Source of the DNA: Ceratorhiza oryzae-sativae
Taxonomy: Eukaryota > Basidiomycota > Agaricomycetes > Cantharellales > Ceratobasidiaceae
Reading direction: 5' to 3'
Assembly: GCA_030998015.1 (NCBI GenBank)
Contig: JARWMV010000247.1
Location: forward strand, 496,001-560,000
DNA: 64,000 nt
The notes under the pieces are model-generated. The model saw only the letters and a program-made list of their open reading frames with translations, was not told where the DNA came from and searched no databases. Shown one piece after another: positions 12,276 through 23,242 of this stretch. Position 1 is the first letter of the stretch, and each line of letters begins with the position of its first letter. The translations under genes and the position numbers were made by a program.

Positions 12276-13633
12276 ATGCATCCTGACCAATGGCTACCAC
12301 ATCTTATGAAATGCCGCCATCTGCCCGAGCCCGACATTACTGCTCTATGTAACCGTGTTCGGTCTATTCTAATTGAGGAAGGCAACATTCAGCCCGTCAG
12401 TAGTCCCGTCACGATCTGCGGAGATATCCATGGCCAGTTTTGGGATCTTCTCGAGCTGCTGAGGAAGGGCGGCATGGTTCCAGACACCAAGTACATATTC
12501 ATGGTATGTAATGCATAAGCCTCATGAAGCCTATTAAGTAACGCTGTTGGTTTAGGGCGATTTTGTCGATCGTGGAAACTATAGTCTCGAAACCGTGTCG
12601 TTACTGCTCGCACTGAAGGCAAGGTGGTGTTTCTCTCCAGAACACTATAGCTCTGGATTGACCCATCACTATCGGGGCTAGGTATCCGGATAAAGTCACA
12701 CTGTTGCGGGGGAATCACGAGAGTCGACAGATTACCCAAGTTTATGGATTTTACGGTGAGCACCGGAACGCACGAGGCAACTTTGCCCGCATATCTAAAC
12801 ATTCTATTCTTAGAGGAATGCCAACAAAAATATGGTAGCTCGTCCGTTTGGAAAGCATGCTGTACGACATTTGACTATCTCAATCTGGCCGCGGTGAGCG
12901 CAGGTCTTCGAGTATTTGCTTGTTAAATTGATATATTTCTAGATCATCGACGGGACAGTGTTGTGCGTCCATGGAGGTCTCTCGCCGGATATCCGAACTC
13001 TGGACCAAATTCGCGTCTTGACTCGTGCACAAGAAATTCCGCACGAGGGAGCCTTTTGTGGTACGCGAATTCTTGGGAAGAATCCTTAGCCGACTCACCT
13101 TCGATACCTTGCAATAGATCTCATGTGGTCGGACCCGGACGATATCCCAGCATGGGCGGTGAGTCCCAGGGTGCGGGTGGCTCTTTGGTGGAAACGTGAC
13201 ACGCGAGGTAAAAGCCCTTGTGTGTGACCAGCATGGCTCATTTTGATAGTCTTCAACCTCTAGTTCAACCATGTCAACGGTCTAACACTTATCGCTCGAG
13301 CGCATCAGCTGGTCCAGGAAGGTCACAAGTATATGTTCAACGAAATGCTGGTCACCGTCTGGTCAGCTCCAAACTATTGCTACAGGTATGTCGCGTTTTG
13401 TTGGTAAAATTGAGACGTACAATTTGCTGATCATTTGTGCAGGTGCGGTAATATGGCATCGATCATGAGATTCCATGAGGATGGAACCCGAGACTTTATT
13501 GATTATGGCCCCGCGCCTGAGAATGAGCGAGATCGGGCATTGCCAATGAGGCGGATAGTGAGTGCTGTCTATGGTGCCGTTTACAGATTCTGACAACCAA
13601 TAGGGAGGCGCGGGTGCACAGTATTTCATGTAA
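12276..13633 (+). CDS. PP2A-subfamily Ser/Thr phosphatase catalytic subunit (PP6/Ppg1-like)
   Basis: Eight exons encode a complete metallophosphatase that removes phosphate from Ser/Thr residues. All signature blocks are present: [36 protein letters not shown] and [11 protein letters not shown], which hold the two-metal site. KCRHLPEPD near the start and [14 protein letters not shown] fit the Sit4/PP6/Ppg1 group better than PP2A itself or PP4. Exons include 12276-12503, 12556-12623, 12682-12755, 12814-12893 and 12943-13060. In the exon starting at 13118, two single bases are missing (in GGG at 13169-13171 and a T near 13178) inside an otherwise perfect SPRGAGWLFGG block, so these are probably assembly errors. 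The C-terminus reads AQYFM rather than the YFL that is carboxymethylated in PP2A/PP4/PP6. Length and order fit the family. Confidence 0.9.
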
Positions 13634-16600
13634 TATTTCTGCATATAATTTAGGTCTATATCCCTTTACTGCGTGACATGTCGATGGCTGTTCTATATGG
13701 TTCTCAGTCAGCCAAACAGCTATCCACAACGCGTTGAACAGAAAGCACTCATAACCTAACATGATTTCCATAGAGTCGTAGCAGCAATCGCATCAAGAGC
13801 CCCACTACTATCTTCCTTCATCGATTTGTTGGCTTTTCTTCAACTTAAAAAAACGTTCGATCAGCGCAGTCAATGCAGCAATCGAATGTGTCCAAAATGA
13901 GAGCCTGCGGCCTCCAGTGACCTTGGCTTGAGATTTTGTTCCGTAAAAACTTTTTTCGAGAAGTGCAATAATATGAAACGGGATTAAAGGGTATAGAAAG
14001 GATCTATGCAACGGTGCGTATCCTCAAAAGAGTCATAGCCTCGACTGAAGTTGAACTTGGCGTAGGTAACGGCTAAGATTGACTGACGCCAACACCGCGC
14101 ACAATCCTCTAGGCAGGGTAAGTCTGCAGCGAGCGAGGGAGAGGGATAAGAAGTGAGGGCGCGCGCTAGGCAATCAAGGTACCGCTGATGCTTCTCTTGG
14201 CAACGCTGATATGGCAACATCAATCGACACCGTAGCTCTAGCCAGTACTAGATTTTTGTACGATTCAGTCAAAGGTAGGCCAATTATGTTCGATTGGACG
14301 CGTATCTTGAGGTGGGGGGGGGGGCTAGGTGTTACTTGAAAATTCAAGGAGTGTGGAAATCAGTTAGCAGTATTCGCCCTTTCGAGGAAACATTGGAACC
14401 GGATATATTAACCAAGGGAGCCCCAGCTAAACTGAGGCTCCAAGGTTGAACATAAGGAGACAACAGGTCATGCAGGCGAAACAACCTCGTATACATTGAC
14501 AATAAAGAAGGGTCTCGTCACTAAATTGGCAACACTACACCCGATGTGAGACGTTTGTAGTGCAAGTAAGACAACATCAAACTCACCCTCTTTTTGGATT
14601 GGATTGGCCCTCTTCCTGCCGTCCCGAGTTTGCGCCAGAACCTGCTGTTTCCTTATTCTCGTCGAGTACTAGTTATGTTTCGTCAGTTGGATACTGGGAT
14701 ACGTTGAAAGACAGGACCTACAGGGGTAGTAGTCATCTCAGGCTGAGGCTTTGGTTGACCACCACCAGTCATTATTGCACGAGGGCTACAGGAATTGGTG
14801 GAATGGGCTGGAGAGGGGGGTATCAAAATAATACAAGCTAAGGAAACAAGGTCGCAGCGAGTTCGCTTTTAAATGGTTGCCGTGAATCAAATGATATTTG
14901 CCTAACATCTCAGAAGGAATGAGCGGAGGTTAGCAACAATCGGCACCCTCAACAGGTAGATACAAGCGCCAAGCCAATCATAAACTAACCTAGAAACCTG
15001 GAATCCGTGGCGGTGCAACGAATCCCCATCCCTGCAAAGCGAGGTTCATCCACGAACAACATGTGGTTGGGTGCCCGTCAAGCGGTGCGGAACCGAATAA
15101 CAAGTCCCACTGCTATTATCTAGCCCCTGGGATCAGGCTCTGCTCCCGACGCATCTGCATACGCATATAGCTGGTCGTTATTAACTCCCGTACTATTAGA
15201 CGGCAGCTAATTTGTGGTTCGATTATTCAATCTATTGTATCTATATGGTACTTTGAATAGTTCAATAATTCCGTAAAAGAAAATTGACCATCTCGGAAGA
15301 AATCGCTAGATGAGGCGTAGGATTCAATCATCCCGAGTACGAACCCAACAAGGGTCATATAAACTAAAATGAGGTTCGGCTAATCCGTACAGCACATGAA
15401 CGGAAGGAGCAAGCAGCTGAAGAAACATTCTATACAATCGCAACAACCACCAAGCCCACCACAATTAAGAGACTGCGGACTGTCATTAGTCATATGATAC
15501 GCGAAGATCAGCGCAGTGTTAAAACATACCTTGTGTTTATTATCATTTTGCACTCCCTTCGCTCTTTCCTTCTCCTCAGGAGATTCAAATAGAAGATCAG
15601 ATCAAGATTCGTTATGCTGGGGGCTGTGAGACTAACGGGCTGCGAGTATAATTTCAGCTTTGGGCTTTGGTTCAGAAATCGTCGACATTATGCTGGTCAA
15701 TAGAGAGCTCGACAGAGTGAGTCGGGGAGTTTATCAAAGCAATGTGACGAAAAGTGAGAGCGCAGTAGGTTGTTCATTTAAATTGTTTCTTGCACTGGTT
15801 GCAGATGAATCGGTTCAACAACCACTGACGGCTTGGCAGGCACCGGTGAGCGCTTGTGCGTTGAGTCGATCAATACAGCCACAATCGCTGTACTCGAAAA
15901 CTTCTATCCAGACGTACCACAGGGGCAAATGAAGCACGAATCTACTGTAAATTGCTGTAAACCCTAAGCGAGGCAGTTTAAGCATGGGGCCTGCGCAGCC
16001 TCGTTTTGATGGCGAGCCGAGTGAAGTAAAATAGTGAGATACAATACGATTAGTGGACTGTCTACATGAGGAACAGGACACGTTGGATTGGGGGATCTGA
16101 GAAGCACCAAAGGCGCTTCGCAGATGTGTGGCCGGGCTGCCAGCCACGCAAGCGGGGCTCGTGGTCGGGCGGCAAATCCTGGTCCGCCAGGAGTGGTGTG
16201 GAGGGTGAGACAAAAACACCATAAAAGGAGCATTTAGGTGATTAGGGACGACACCCGCGCGGTGTAGCGTCTCGTATGAATGGGACCAAAGTGTGGTCGA
16301 GAGAAGAACAATATCCTTTATCACGTGACTGACGCGGCTCTTGCGAACGGCGGCTGAGTAACCCGCCTCGTGTCTCCATGGGCTGCGACCTGTGCGTGCA
16401 TATCTAAAGCCAGACGACGGGCGGACATGTATCAGTTGAAATTTCCTATTTTGGTACCGATTGCACCGCCACTGCTAACTTGATTACGACCTCCCCTGGA
16501 GGCGTGTCAAGTCGCATGGGAGTCAGAGAAAACCTTGAAGTATATTGAAACAATCAAAAGATCATACAGCCAGGTAACCACGAATCTAGGGGTCTTCTAC

Positions 16601-16689
16601 AAGTTGGTATAACCCATGAATTATGGTGACTCCGACATTTCAGACAGAGGCATCGCCACGGCTAGCTGGCCTGAAATATCGACAGGTCC
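13634..16689. other. Gene-poor, AT-richer stretch
   Basis: About 3 kb without a gene I can support. ORFs such as 14560-14841 (+) and 15815-16324 (-) show no domain. A run of ten G lies at 14315-14324. It probably contains old decayed sequence next to the DUF6533-type remnants. Confidence 0.4.
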
Positions 16690-18153
16690 GGTCGACCAAG
16701 ACTGCCGTGGGTCCTTGAACTCAAGCAGCGAAATCATTATTCGGCAACCAACGATATTCGAGATTGCTGTAAGAAGTCTATTCAGAGGGTGATAAGGAGT
16801 TTAGCCAGCATCGTCGAAAGCGAGCAACGCAACTTACCCTGAACCGGCCGAAGCATTTCTAATTCCCTCTGTTGTGCTTCCTATGACTGAGAACAAGAGC
16901 AGCACCAGCAATATCACGAAATATGAGGCGCCACTTAGTAAGTTCAGCATGATATAAGTAATGGCAGTATGCGTAACGCTCACTTTGCAGCCAGGCGCTG
17001 TATGAGTGGTGTGGTCCCGTAGCTCACTTGAAACCTCCAGACTCTCCATACAGTGAACCCAAAAACGATAGACTCCCACACGATGGCCAAAGTATATATC
17101 TTCCAAATCCCACTGGGGAACACGATGATACAGCCAGGAAGTATGTTCGGAACTTGGGCCATGTTTAGTAGAATACTTAGGCAGGTAGCACGATACCTAC
17201 CAGGGTTTTCTATGTATTTACTTGCCTAAATACTTTAGCGTCATCCAATGGAGAATAGCTGCCACTTACTCGATTTAGCCGAATCCCAACAAAGAAGCTG
17301 TACCCCACAAGACAAACCCCCGCAACAAGTAGAATCCTTGGGGATGTTCGTCAGAGTCGCATTTTGATCAGGCCATTTGGCGTGCGTACCATAGTACCGA
17401 TCTACGCAATAATTAGCTACTTTTGGTGCGGTAAATACAAGTTTATACCTTCGATCGTAAATGGCCCACAGTCGCAACAGGAACAGCCTGGGTACATTGC
17501 GACGAATAAGCGAAGGCAATATTTTTTTTTTCATACTCACTCGAAACTGCACACATTCCAATGATTTGTGCACATACAAAGAATAGGGACAAGCTTTCGC
17601 AGCTGGGTGAATTATAAGTGAATGCGTTGGCATCCCTCTCCCTGAAATTTCAAATACACCTACGCCTGCGTGGGGGTTAATGTTGAAACAAATTGTTGCA
17701 GTTCAAAAGCGACTGACATTTGGCGACGGAGGTGGTTTCCCAAACAGAGTTTCTGGTCACACCCTTGTGAGTGTAAAGGATAATTCCAGACCGAGGGTGA
17801 CTAACTTGGCAGTACAGACCTGCAGCCACGCTGTTAGAGGGCCAAAACTCCTGAAACACAACCACCTCAACCCACCCAATGAAAATCAAAGGCCAAATTC
17901 GGTTGAAATAATACATCATCCGTGCGGTTGACAAGGGTCTTTTCCATATATAAGCGACTTCAGAATCCAAGGATAGAACCCAGTCGTATATCAGTACTGT
18001 GGCTCCAGCAACTAATATTTGGATGATTTAGTTGGTTCCAACTTGAATGTCGAGGATGAAAGATGCCATACTAGCTAGGTACCTTGCTCGTTCAGTCTGA
18101 CCATACGCTTCGACGACTATCCCAGCAAGTTCATGAGGATCATTGTCCGACAT
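16690..18153 (-). pseudogene. DUF6533-type multi-pass membrane protein, decayed copy 1
   Basis: Read on the minus strand from an ATG at 18153, pieces follow the order typical of this Agaricomycete family: a first helix block LIYDWVLSLDSEVAYIW with the Tyr-Asp and Trp positions of the domain, IWPLIFIGWVEVVVFQEFW, LRLWAIYDRR, GCIIVFPSGIWKIYTLAIVWES followed by VWRVWR, and a last hydrophobic helix ITYIMLNLLSGASYFVILLV. These suggest a seven-helix membrane protein of unknown function. Phases do not join cleanly: the first splice (donor near 18078, acceptor near 18028) leaves the wrong phase, and the central part has stops. I treat it as a pseudogene; sequencing errors may contribute. Two further remnants of the family lie at 19.1-19.6 and 20.4-20.6 kb. 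Confidence 0.6.
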
Positions 18154-19139
18154 GCTCTTGCTGGAGGCTGTGCGTGATTGTAGGGAGAGGAGGGGTGGGT
18201 CGTAGCGTGGTAGGCACCAGTCCTTAGCCTCATCGATTTAAGATATGCCCTGGCATTACAACTGCATAACCAACTCTCTCGCAGCGGTTAGTTTCTCCTC
18301 TCCTTCAAATTCCATGAGTTCCCTATTATGAGAAGACTGTATTGTTTCACTCGAGCGCGTTCTAGGGCCTTGTAGTAGTGCGTCAACCGATTGACAAATG
18401 TGAATCACTCCTAAAATGAATCCTTCCGACAAGCTAAATTTCGAATTTTACATGGAAGTGACGACTACGTAACAAACAAGGCTGCTCCAAATCAGACCAA
18501 CATTGGTTCGAAATACAGTGAGGAAACTCTTCAACCTCTCGCTCGCTCAACCGTCAAATCAGTTAGATTCAACGATCTATGTGCGAGATAAAGCGCACAT
18601 TTAGTCTGACATATAGCATCAGAGACAATGTGGTGAGCAAATCCATTGATCGCAGGCATAGGGGTAAGGCACGAGCTACAGGTATTTCACATTGTTGGCT
18701 CATTTGAATGAATGAACCTTATTTCGGGAGCTAGAAGCCGATTTTAAATATCCTACGGTCCAGCCCGCCGAGGTTCTGATAGTACGTGACCAATTGACGG
18801 TTGCGCCAGCAACCCAGCAAGAAGTGGCGGCGGCCAGTTGAGACAGCTTCCGCTAGCGTAACTCTAACCTTTCTACTCCCCGGGCTCCAGAATTTGATAA
18901 AATACTGTTTTCCGTATGATGTGTTGCGGGCGGACACCACCTGCTCGAGCTTGATAAACGAGTGCTTGAAACATTTCGTCAGCAACTTTCATAGCAATGG
19001 TCATGTTGAATCGATCAGATCGCATTAGCGACCATGGAATTGCCATTGGTTATCAGGGCACTTTGGCAAAAATACCATGGAGAATACTAAGCGGCAGTTT
19101 GCGTAACCCGTTCTCTTGTGTCAAGGCACTGCCACTAAT
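18154..19139. other. Gene-free stretch between membrane-protein remnants
   Basis: Only short ORFs without motifs (for example 18731-18985 on the minus strand). Nothing else seen. Confidence 0.35.
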
Positions 19140-19584
19140 ATATGAGGCTCAGTATCGAAGGGTGTGACTAAAGGGGGGACTTTGTAGATCCTTGAACTCA
19201 AGAATTGATATCATGGTTTGGCCAAGGAATATACTGGTGATTGCTGTAAAATATTGTACTATGTGTGGCTTAGGCGATATAATTTCTATTAGAAACCGGG
19301 CGCGACAACGGGATTTTGCAGAATGTTGTGCACTCTGGTCGCCTACACGGGATTTAGCTCCACACGCTGACGAAGCGATCAAAATCATACACAAACCAAA
19401 CACCAACACCATGACTAGGCGGTAAATGCGCGATACCTCGGCGGCAAAAAGTAGATAAAAATGATAAAAACACACTCGCGGGTACTTCGGCTGCGCGAAA
19501 AGTCATATGAACTACCTCAGCGTGAAATAGGAATATAAACACAAACTTTCGCTCGTGCATTCCACGAAGAACGACGACAGTCAT
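19140..19584 (-). pseudogene. DUF6533-type membrane protein, fragment copy 2
   Basis: The minus-strand frame gives AEVSRIYRLVMVLVFGLCMILIASSACG followed downstream by QTMISILEFKD, which parallels the 3' part of copy 1 (CRIMISLLEFKD near 16.7 kb). Only the last helices are recognisable. The same block occurs in the opposite orientation at about 20.42-20.62 kb, so this is one arm of a diverged inverted duplication. Confidence 0.5.
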
Positions 19585-19760
19585 GGACGCATCCGGTTAC
19601 CATGAATGCGCATTGTGATTGTAGCATTAGAGTACAATATCTATGAATATACGTTCAGAGAAACTGTAGCTAGGTCGCTTCGTACTCTGGCGCTGGACAA
19701 ACAGTGGCCAGCTCCGAGTAAGAGGATGTGGATATTTTCACCTTTCGGAGTTCAGAAGAT

Positions 19761-19771
19761 ACCTAAAACTT
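19761..19771. repeat. Target-site duplication, left copy
   Basis: ACCTAAAACTT directly precedes the poly-T (poly-A on the minus strand) of the LINE fragment. The identical 11 bases recur at 20278-20288 at its other end, as left by target-primed reverse transcription. Confidence 0.75.
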
Positions 19772-20277
19772 TTTTTTAAAAATCAAAATATATTTAACGT
19801 CGTTGCGGGGCTGGGCCCTATGGTGCGACGTGCATGCAAAGTACAGGGGAGACCTGACAGGTACGGACGAGACAGAGACATGAGCTGGAAGGTATTTGGA
19901 CTATGTACGGCATTCTAATAGTGGGGTCATAGGATAAGAGTCATGTAGTAAGGGCAGACCGTGTAAGAAGAAGAAAGAGAGAGAACAGAGGGCAATTATC
20001 TAAGAGTGTCTTTGAAGCGGCCTGTGGCCCTGAGGAAGTTGAACAGCGGGAGGAGAGCCTCTGAGGAGCAGAAAAGGTAATCTAGGGAGAGTATGTCTAG
20101 GTCGGCGGATTCGAGGAATATATATCGTTCTGCGGCGTAGTGGGGGCAGCGAAGTATGAAGTGCGCGACCGTCTCCGGGCGACCGGGGCAATGTTCACAG
20201 TCGGGGGTCTTGCTACATTGGATTCGGTTGAGGTGTTGGTTAAGTTGAACATGTCCGGTGATAAGTCGGAACAGTAG
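19772..20277 (-). mobile_element. 5'-truncated LINE (non-LTR retrotransposon) 3' end
   Basis: On the minus strand this 506-bp insertion encodes the last 93 residues of a non-LTR reverse transcriptase protein (20277 down to the TAA at 19996-19998), with no internal stop. It shows LITGHVQLNQHLNRIQ followed by a CCHC knuckle, CEHCPGRPETVAHFILRC, the usual C-terminal motif of LINE reverse transcriptases. A 3' UTR of about 210 nt follows and ends in an A-rich tail. An 11-bp direct repeat flanks the insert. The element cannot move by itself because the endonuclease and RT catalytic parts are missing; the clean open frame and perfect duplication suggest a recent insertion. Confidence 0.85.
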
Positions 20278-20288
20278 ACCTAAAACTT
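20278..20288. repeat. Target-site duplication, right copy
   Basis: ACCTAAAACTT, identical to 19761-19771, lies at the 5'-truncated end of the LINE fragment. Confidence 0.75.
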
Positions 20289-20399
20289 ATATGTATGCTG
20301 GAACTACGCCCCACTATATATCTTCGCCTTTTTATGATGCCGTATAAGCTACATGGACTTTGGTTAGAGTATTATTTTGCATGGACACAAGGTAAAGGT

Positions 20400-20640
20400 T
20401 GACTCCTATGCTCATATTTCATGCTGCGGTAACTATATGCAAATTTTCGCGCTGCCAGCAGGCTCATAAGTGTCTTTTATCCGATTTTCTCAGCCGAGGT
20501 ATGGTGCATTTACCCCCTAGTCACAGCGTTGGTGTTTGGTTCGTGTACGGTTTTGATCGCTTCGATGGCGCGTGGGATTATACCATACTCTGCAATAGCG
20601 GCCAGGTTGGTTTTGTATTCTGACGCAAGAAGCTCTAGCC
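20400..20640 (+). pseudogene. DUF6533-type membrane protein, fragment copy 3 (inverted)
   Basis: The plus strand reads AEVWCIYPLVTALVFGSCTVLIASMA, clearly homologous to AEVSRIYRLVMVLVFGLCMILIASSA on the minus strand at 19.4 kb. The nucleotide similarity extends over roughly 150-200 bases with substitutions and small gaps. Together with copy 2 it forms an inverted duplication with the LINE fragment between the arms. No complete gene can be assembled. Confidence 0.5.
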
Positions 20641-23242
20641 TCAAATCATTTTTTTTCTAATAGGCGATCGGGGGTATGTTGTTGGGTCGCATAAGATAGC
20701 CACAGTTGGAGCCTGTTTGAGTCCTGCGAGGAAATATCATCACGCGGCTAGAAATCGCACTAGCGGCTTGTGCTGTGTTTCAGCGATAACTTCGTATGCC
20801 CCAGCAACTCCTTCACTGTTCACAGACTAACATTTTCCGTGTAAAAAAAATTGCCTCAGGCTTTGAGTTCAGCGGGAATGAACAGACTCCTCAAACTAGC
20901 TGGGCCTTAAACACGAAAACAAATCCCGTTATCGGGCATGTGTCGCAAGTCCGGCCCTTGAAGCAGGGCCACGATTATTAGAATTTGATTCCAACCGAAT
21001 GAATTGAGGGATGCGCCCCACAGTATTCGCTTCATCTATGGTTCATCACCCCAAGTACACACCGGTCGCAGGTCTGGCTGCAATTGACCGAGCGCCACTC
21101 GCGCCCCATCTAGCATGCGTAGGCATAGAATGATATGGTGAAGTTTATTGTTTATATATTACATCAGATAATGCATAGATTATCTTTATAGCGACAATCA
21201 TAAACATGTCGTATGAAGAGCGAACAACGTCCCGATGCGAACGGGGCAACCGCTTCCAACACTGAGAGGCGGTTGTCGCTTCTACAATACCTACTCCGTG
21301 CGGGTCATCCGTTGCGTAGCACGTACATCATGAATACTAACGATGTAACCTACCAGCAAATCATTTTTCTCGTTTGATCCGGCCATGCTCGTCGATAGCA
21401 GTGAAAACTATTCCCAAGGTTACAGAAGCACTACAAAGCATGAAGCGCCACTCTGGAGAAGGTCTAGTTTCTTGAAAAAAAGAAGGGGGGGGGGAATATA
21501 TTCACCCCCCGACTCACCCGCTGGGCGTTGCTTCAGTACTATGTTCCCATAAATCTCCTTGAGAATCCAAAACTTTCACATGGTCAACACAAATATAGAC
21601 ATTGCTACACAACAGCAACGTATATCTTCCGAACATGTTACTGGAAGGACGATGATGCAACCCGACAATACGCTGAGGACTTCGACGCGCGGATGTATGT
21701 GGTTAGCATCAGCAAATTTTGAAGAGAATCGAGGCATACATACCATAGTACGCCTTATGGCACGTTGAGCTACGCAAAATAGCGAGTAAGAAAGTAAATA
21801 CCAGTGCTTGTAAGGTACCCAAAGCTGAGAAACGCGTTTGGGTTACACATTGACATGTTGGGAAGCCTCACACTACACAAGACTAGAGAAAGCCGCTCGG
21901 CAACGTACTCGGTCCGCTGGTCTGATCATATGTGAAAAGCCGTGACAACCGCTTGCGGCTATTCGAGTGAACGGGCGGATGCTTTAGGATGTGCCCGCCT
22001 CCGCTTGGGGGTCTAAACCAGCGCTACTAGGCTCCAGCTAGCCGAAAATAGCCTACCTAAACTTGGTGAAGGGGACGTCTGTGCGAATAACCCTTGTAGC
22101 CAGATGAGTCGTACGAGTAGACAACGTCCAGCTGAATCCAAGATGGCCAACTCGGCATCACCATTCCCCCAGCCATAGTTCTAGACAACCAGAATATCCA
22201 ATCCCAAGGAAAACGCACCAGAAGACGACGCAAGGCCACGCTCAGTTGAAATGATGCGACGCTCATCCAATTAACCATATCAGGAGACTCCCGAGATCGT
22301 CGATTGCGATTGAGGGCCTAGTCGTAGATCAAGGATTTAAGCATTGACGGCGAAAATTCGGGTGGCTCGCTCAGGAATCATTATCGTCTGAATATGGCTA
22401 GTTTAACTCACTTGCGAATTATTTCGCTCGTTCAACCCTGGTCAAACCTGTCGACGGCAGTATCGACCAGATCGAGTATGGGGTTAATCAACATATCTAC
22501 TGGGGAGAATGAGAGCGGGATGGTGTTCTCCAGACTTGCTGTGCGACGATATATCCTGGGTGTTGCGGTAGAGTATTTTAGGATGGCCAGGCAGCTACAA
22601 CTTTTGGCCCGCACCACTGCCGCCCACCACGGGACTACAGGTTTGTACGTGGAATTTTCCAATGTCTGGGAGACGCACCCAATTGGGTAAATATTCACGG
22701 GTTGGCTCGCAAGAAGGGTCCGGGCGTAGAAACCACCCTTGCAGACCTAGACTATCTCTCGCTGGCCGTGCAACCTAAACTGAAAAACATGGATTTAATA
22801 CCAGACGAAATTGACCGCTCGGGCCATAAATTCGCTCACAAGGAAGCAGTAGAATGATAGCGAAAGAGAGCAGTTGAACAGAGTAACAAAGGGAGGACTC
22901 GACCACGTGGGTCCTCATTGGTTCACGTAACAATTTTCTTGCATTCAATTAAATTCTATCCAACGACCAATCGAACGTCGCATCACATCTAGCTACCCAG
23001 AAAAAGACGAACAGAACAAAAGATTATCCTGTCCAATTAATGAAACCAAGTCCAATCATGAAAACAACACGGCGGAGATGCTCAAACAACAGGAAAACAC
23101 AAAGTTATAAAAGAGCACGAAGTGAGGTATGGATATAAGGATAGCGTCTCCGCAGTGCTACGCAGTTATTTAATGGATCGAATTAAGCAAGACAGTGGTG
23201 GGTTTCAATATATATAAAGGTTCAGTTTGGATCGTCTCCGAT
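20641..23242. other. Gene-poor stretch with no recognisable gene
   Basis: ORFs at 21528-21722 (+), 22057-22278 (-), 22394-22690 (+) and 22432-22698 (-) overlap or lack motifs. A run of ten G at 21485-21494 parallels that at 14315-14324. The right end should hold the 3' UTR of the next gene. Confidence 0.4.

Noticed and set aside
14315..14324. Ten-G runs at 14315-14324 and 21485-21494 as quadruplex or origin signals
   Set aside because: Single uninterrupted homopolymers without further G tracts in regular spacing; simple sequence is enough.
15815..16324. Minus-strand ORF of 169 aa
   Set aside because: No recognisable domain, Cys/His/Ser-rich without pattern, and open frames also exist on the other strand.
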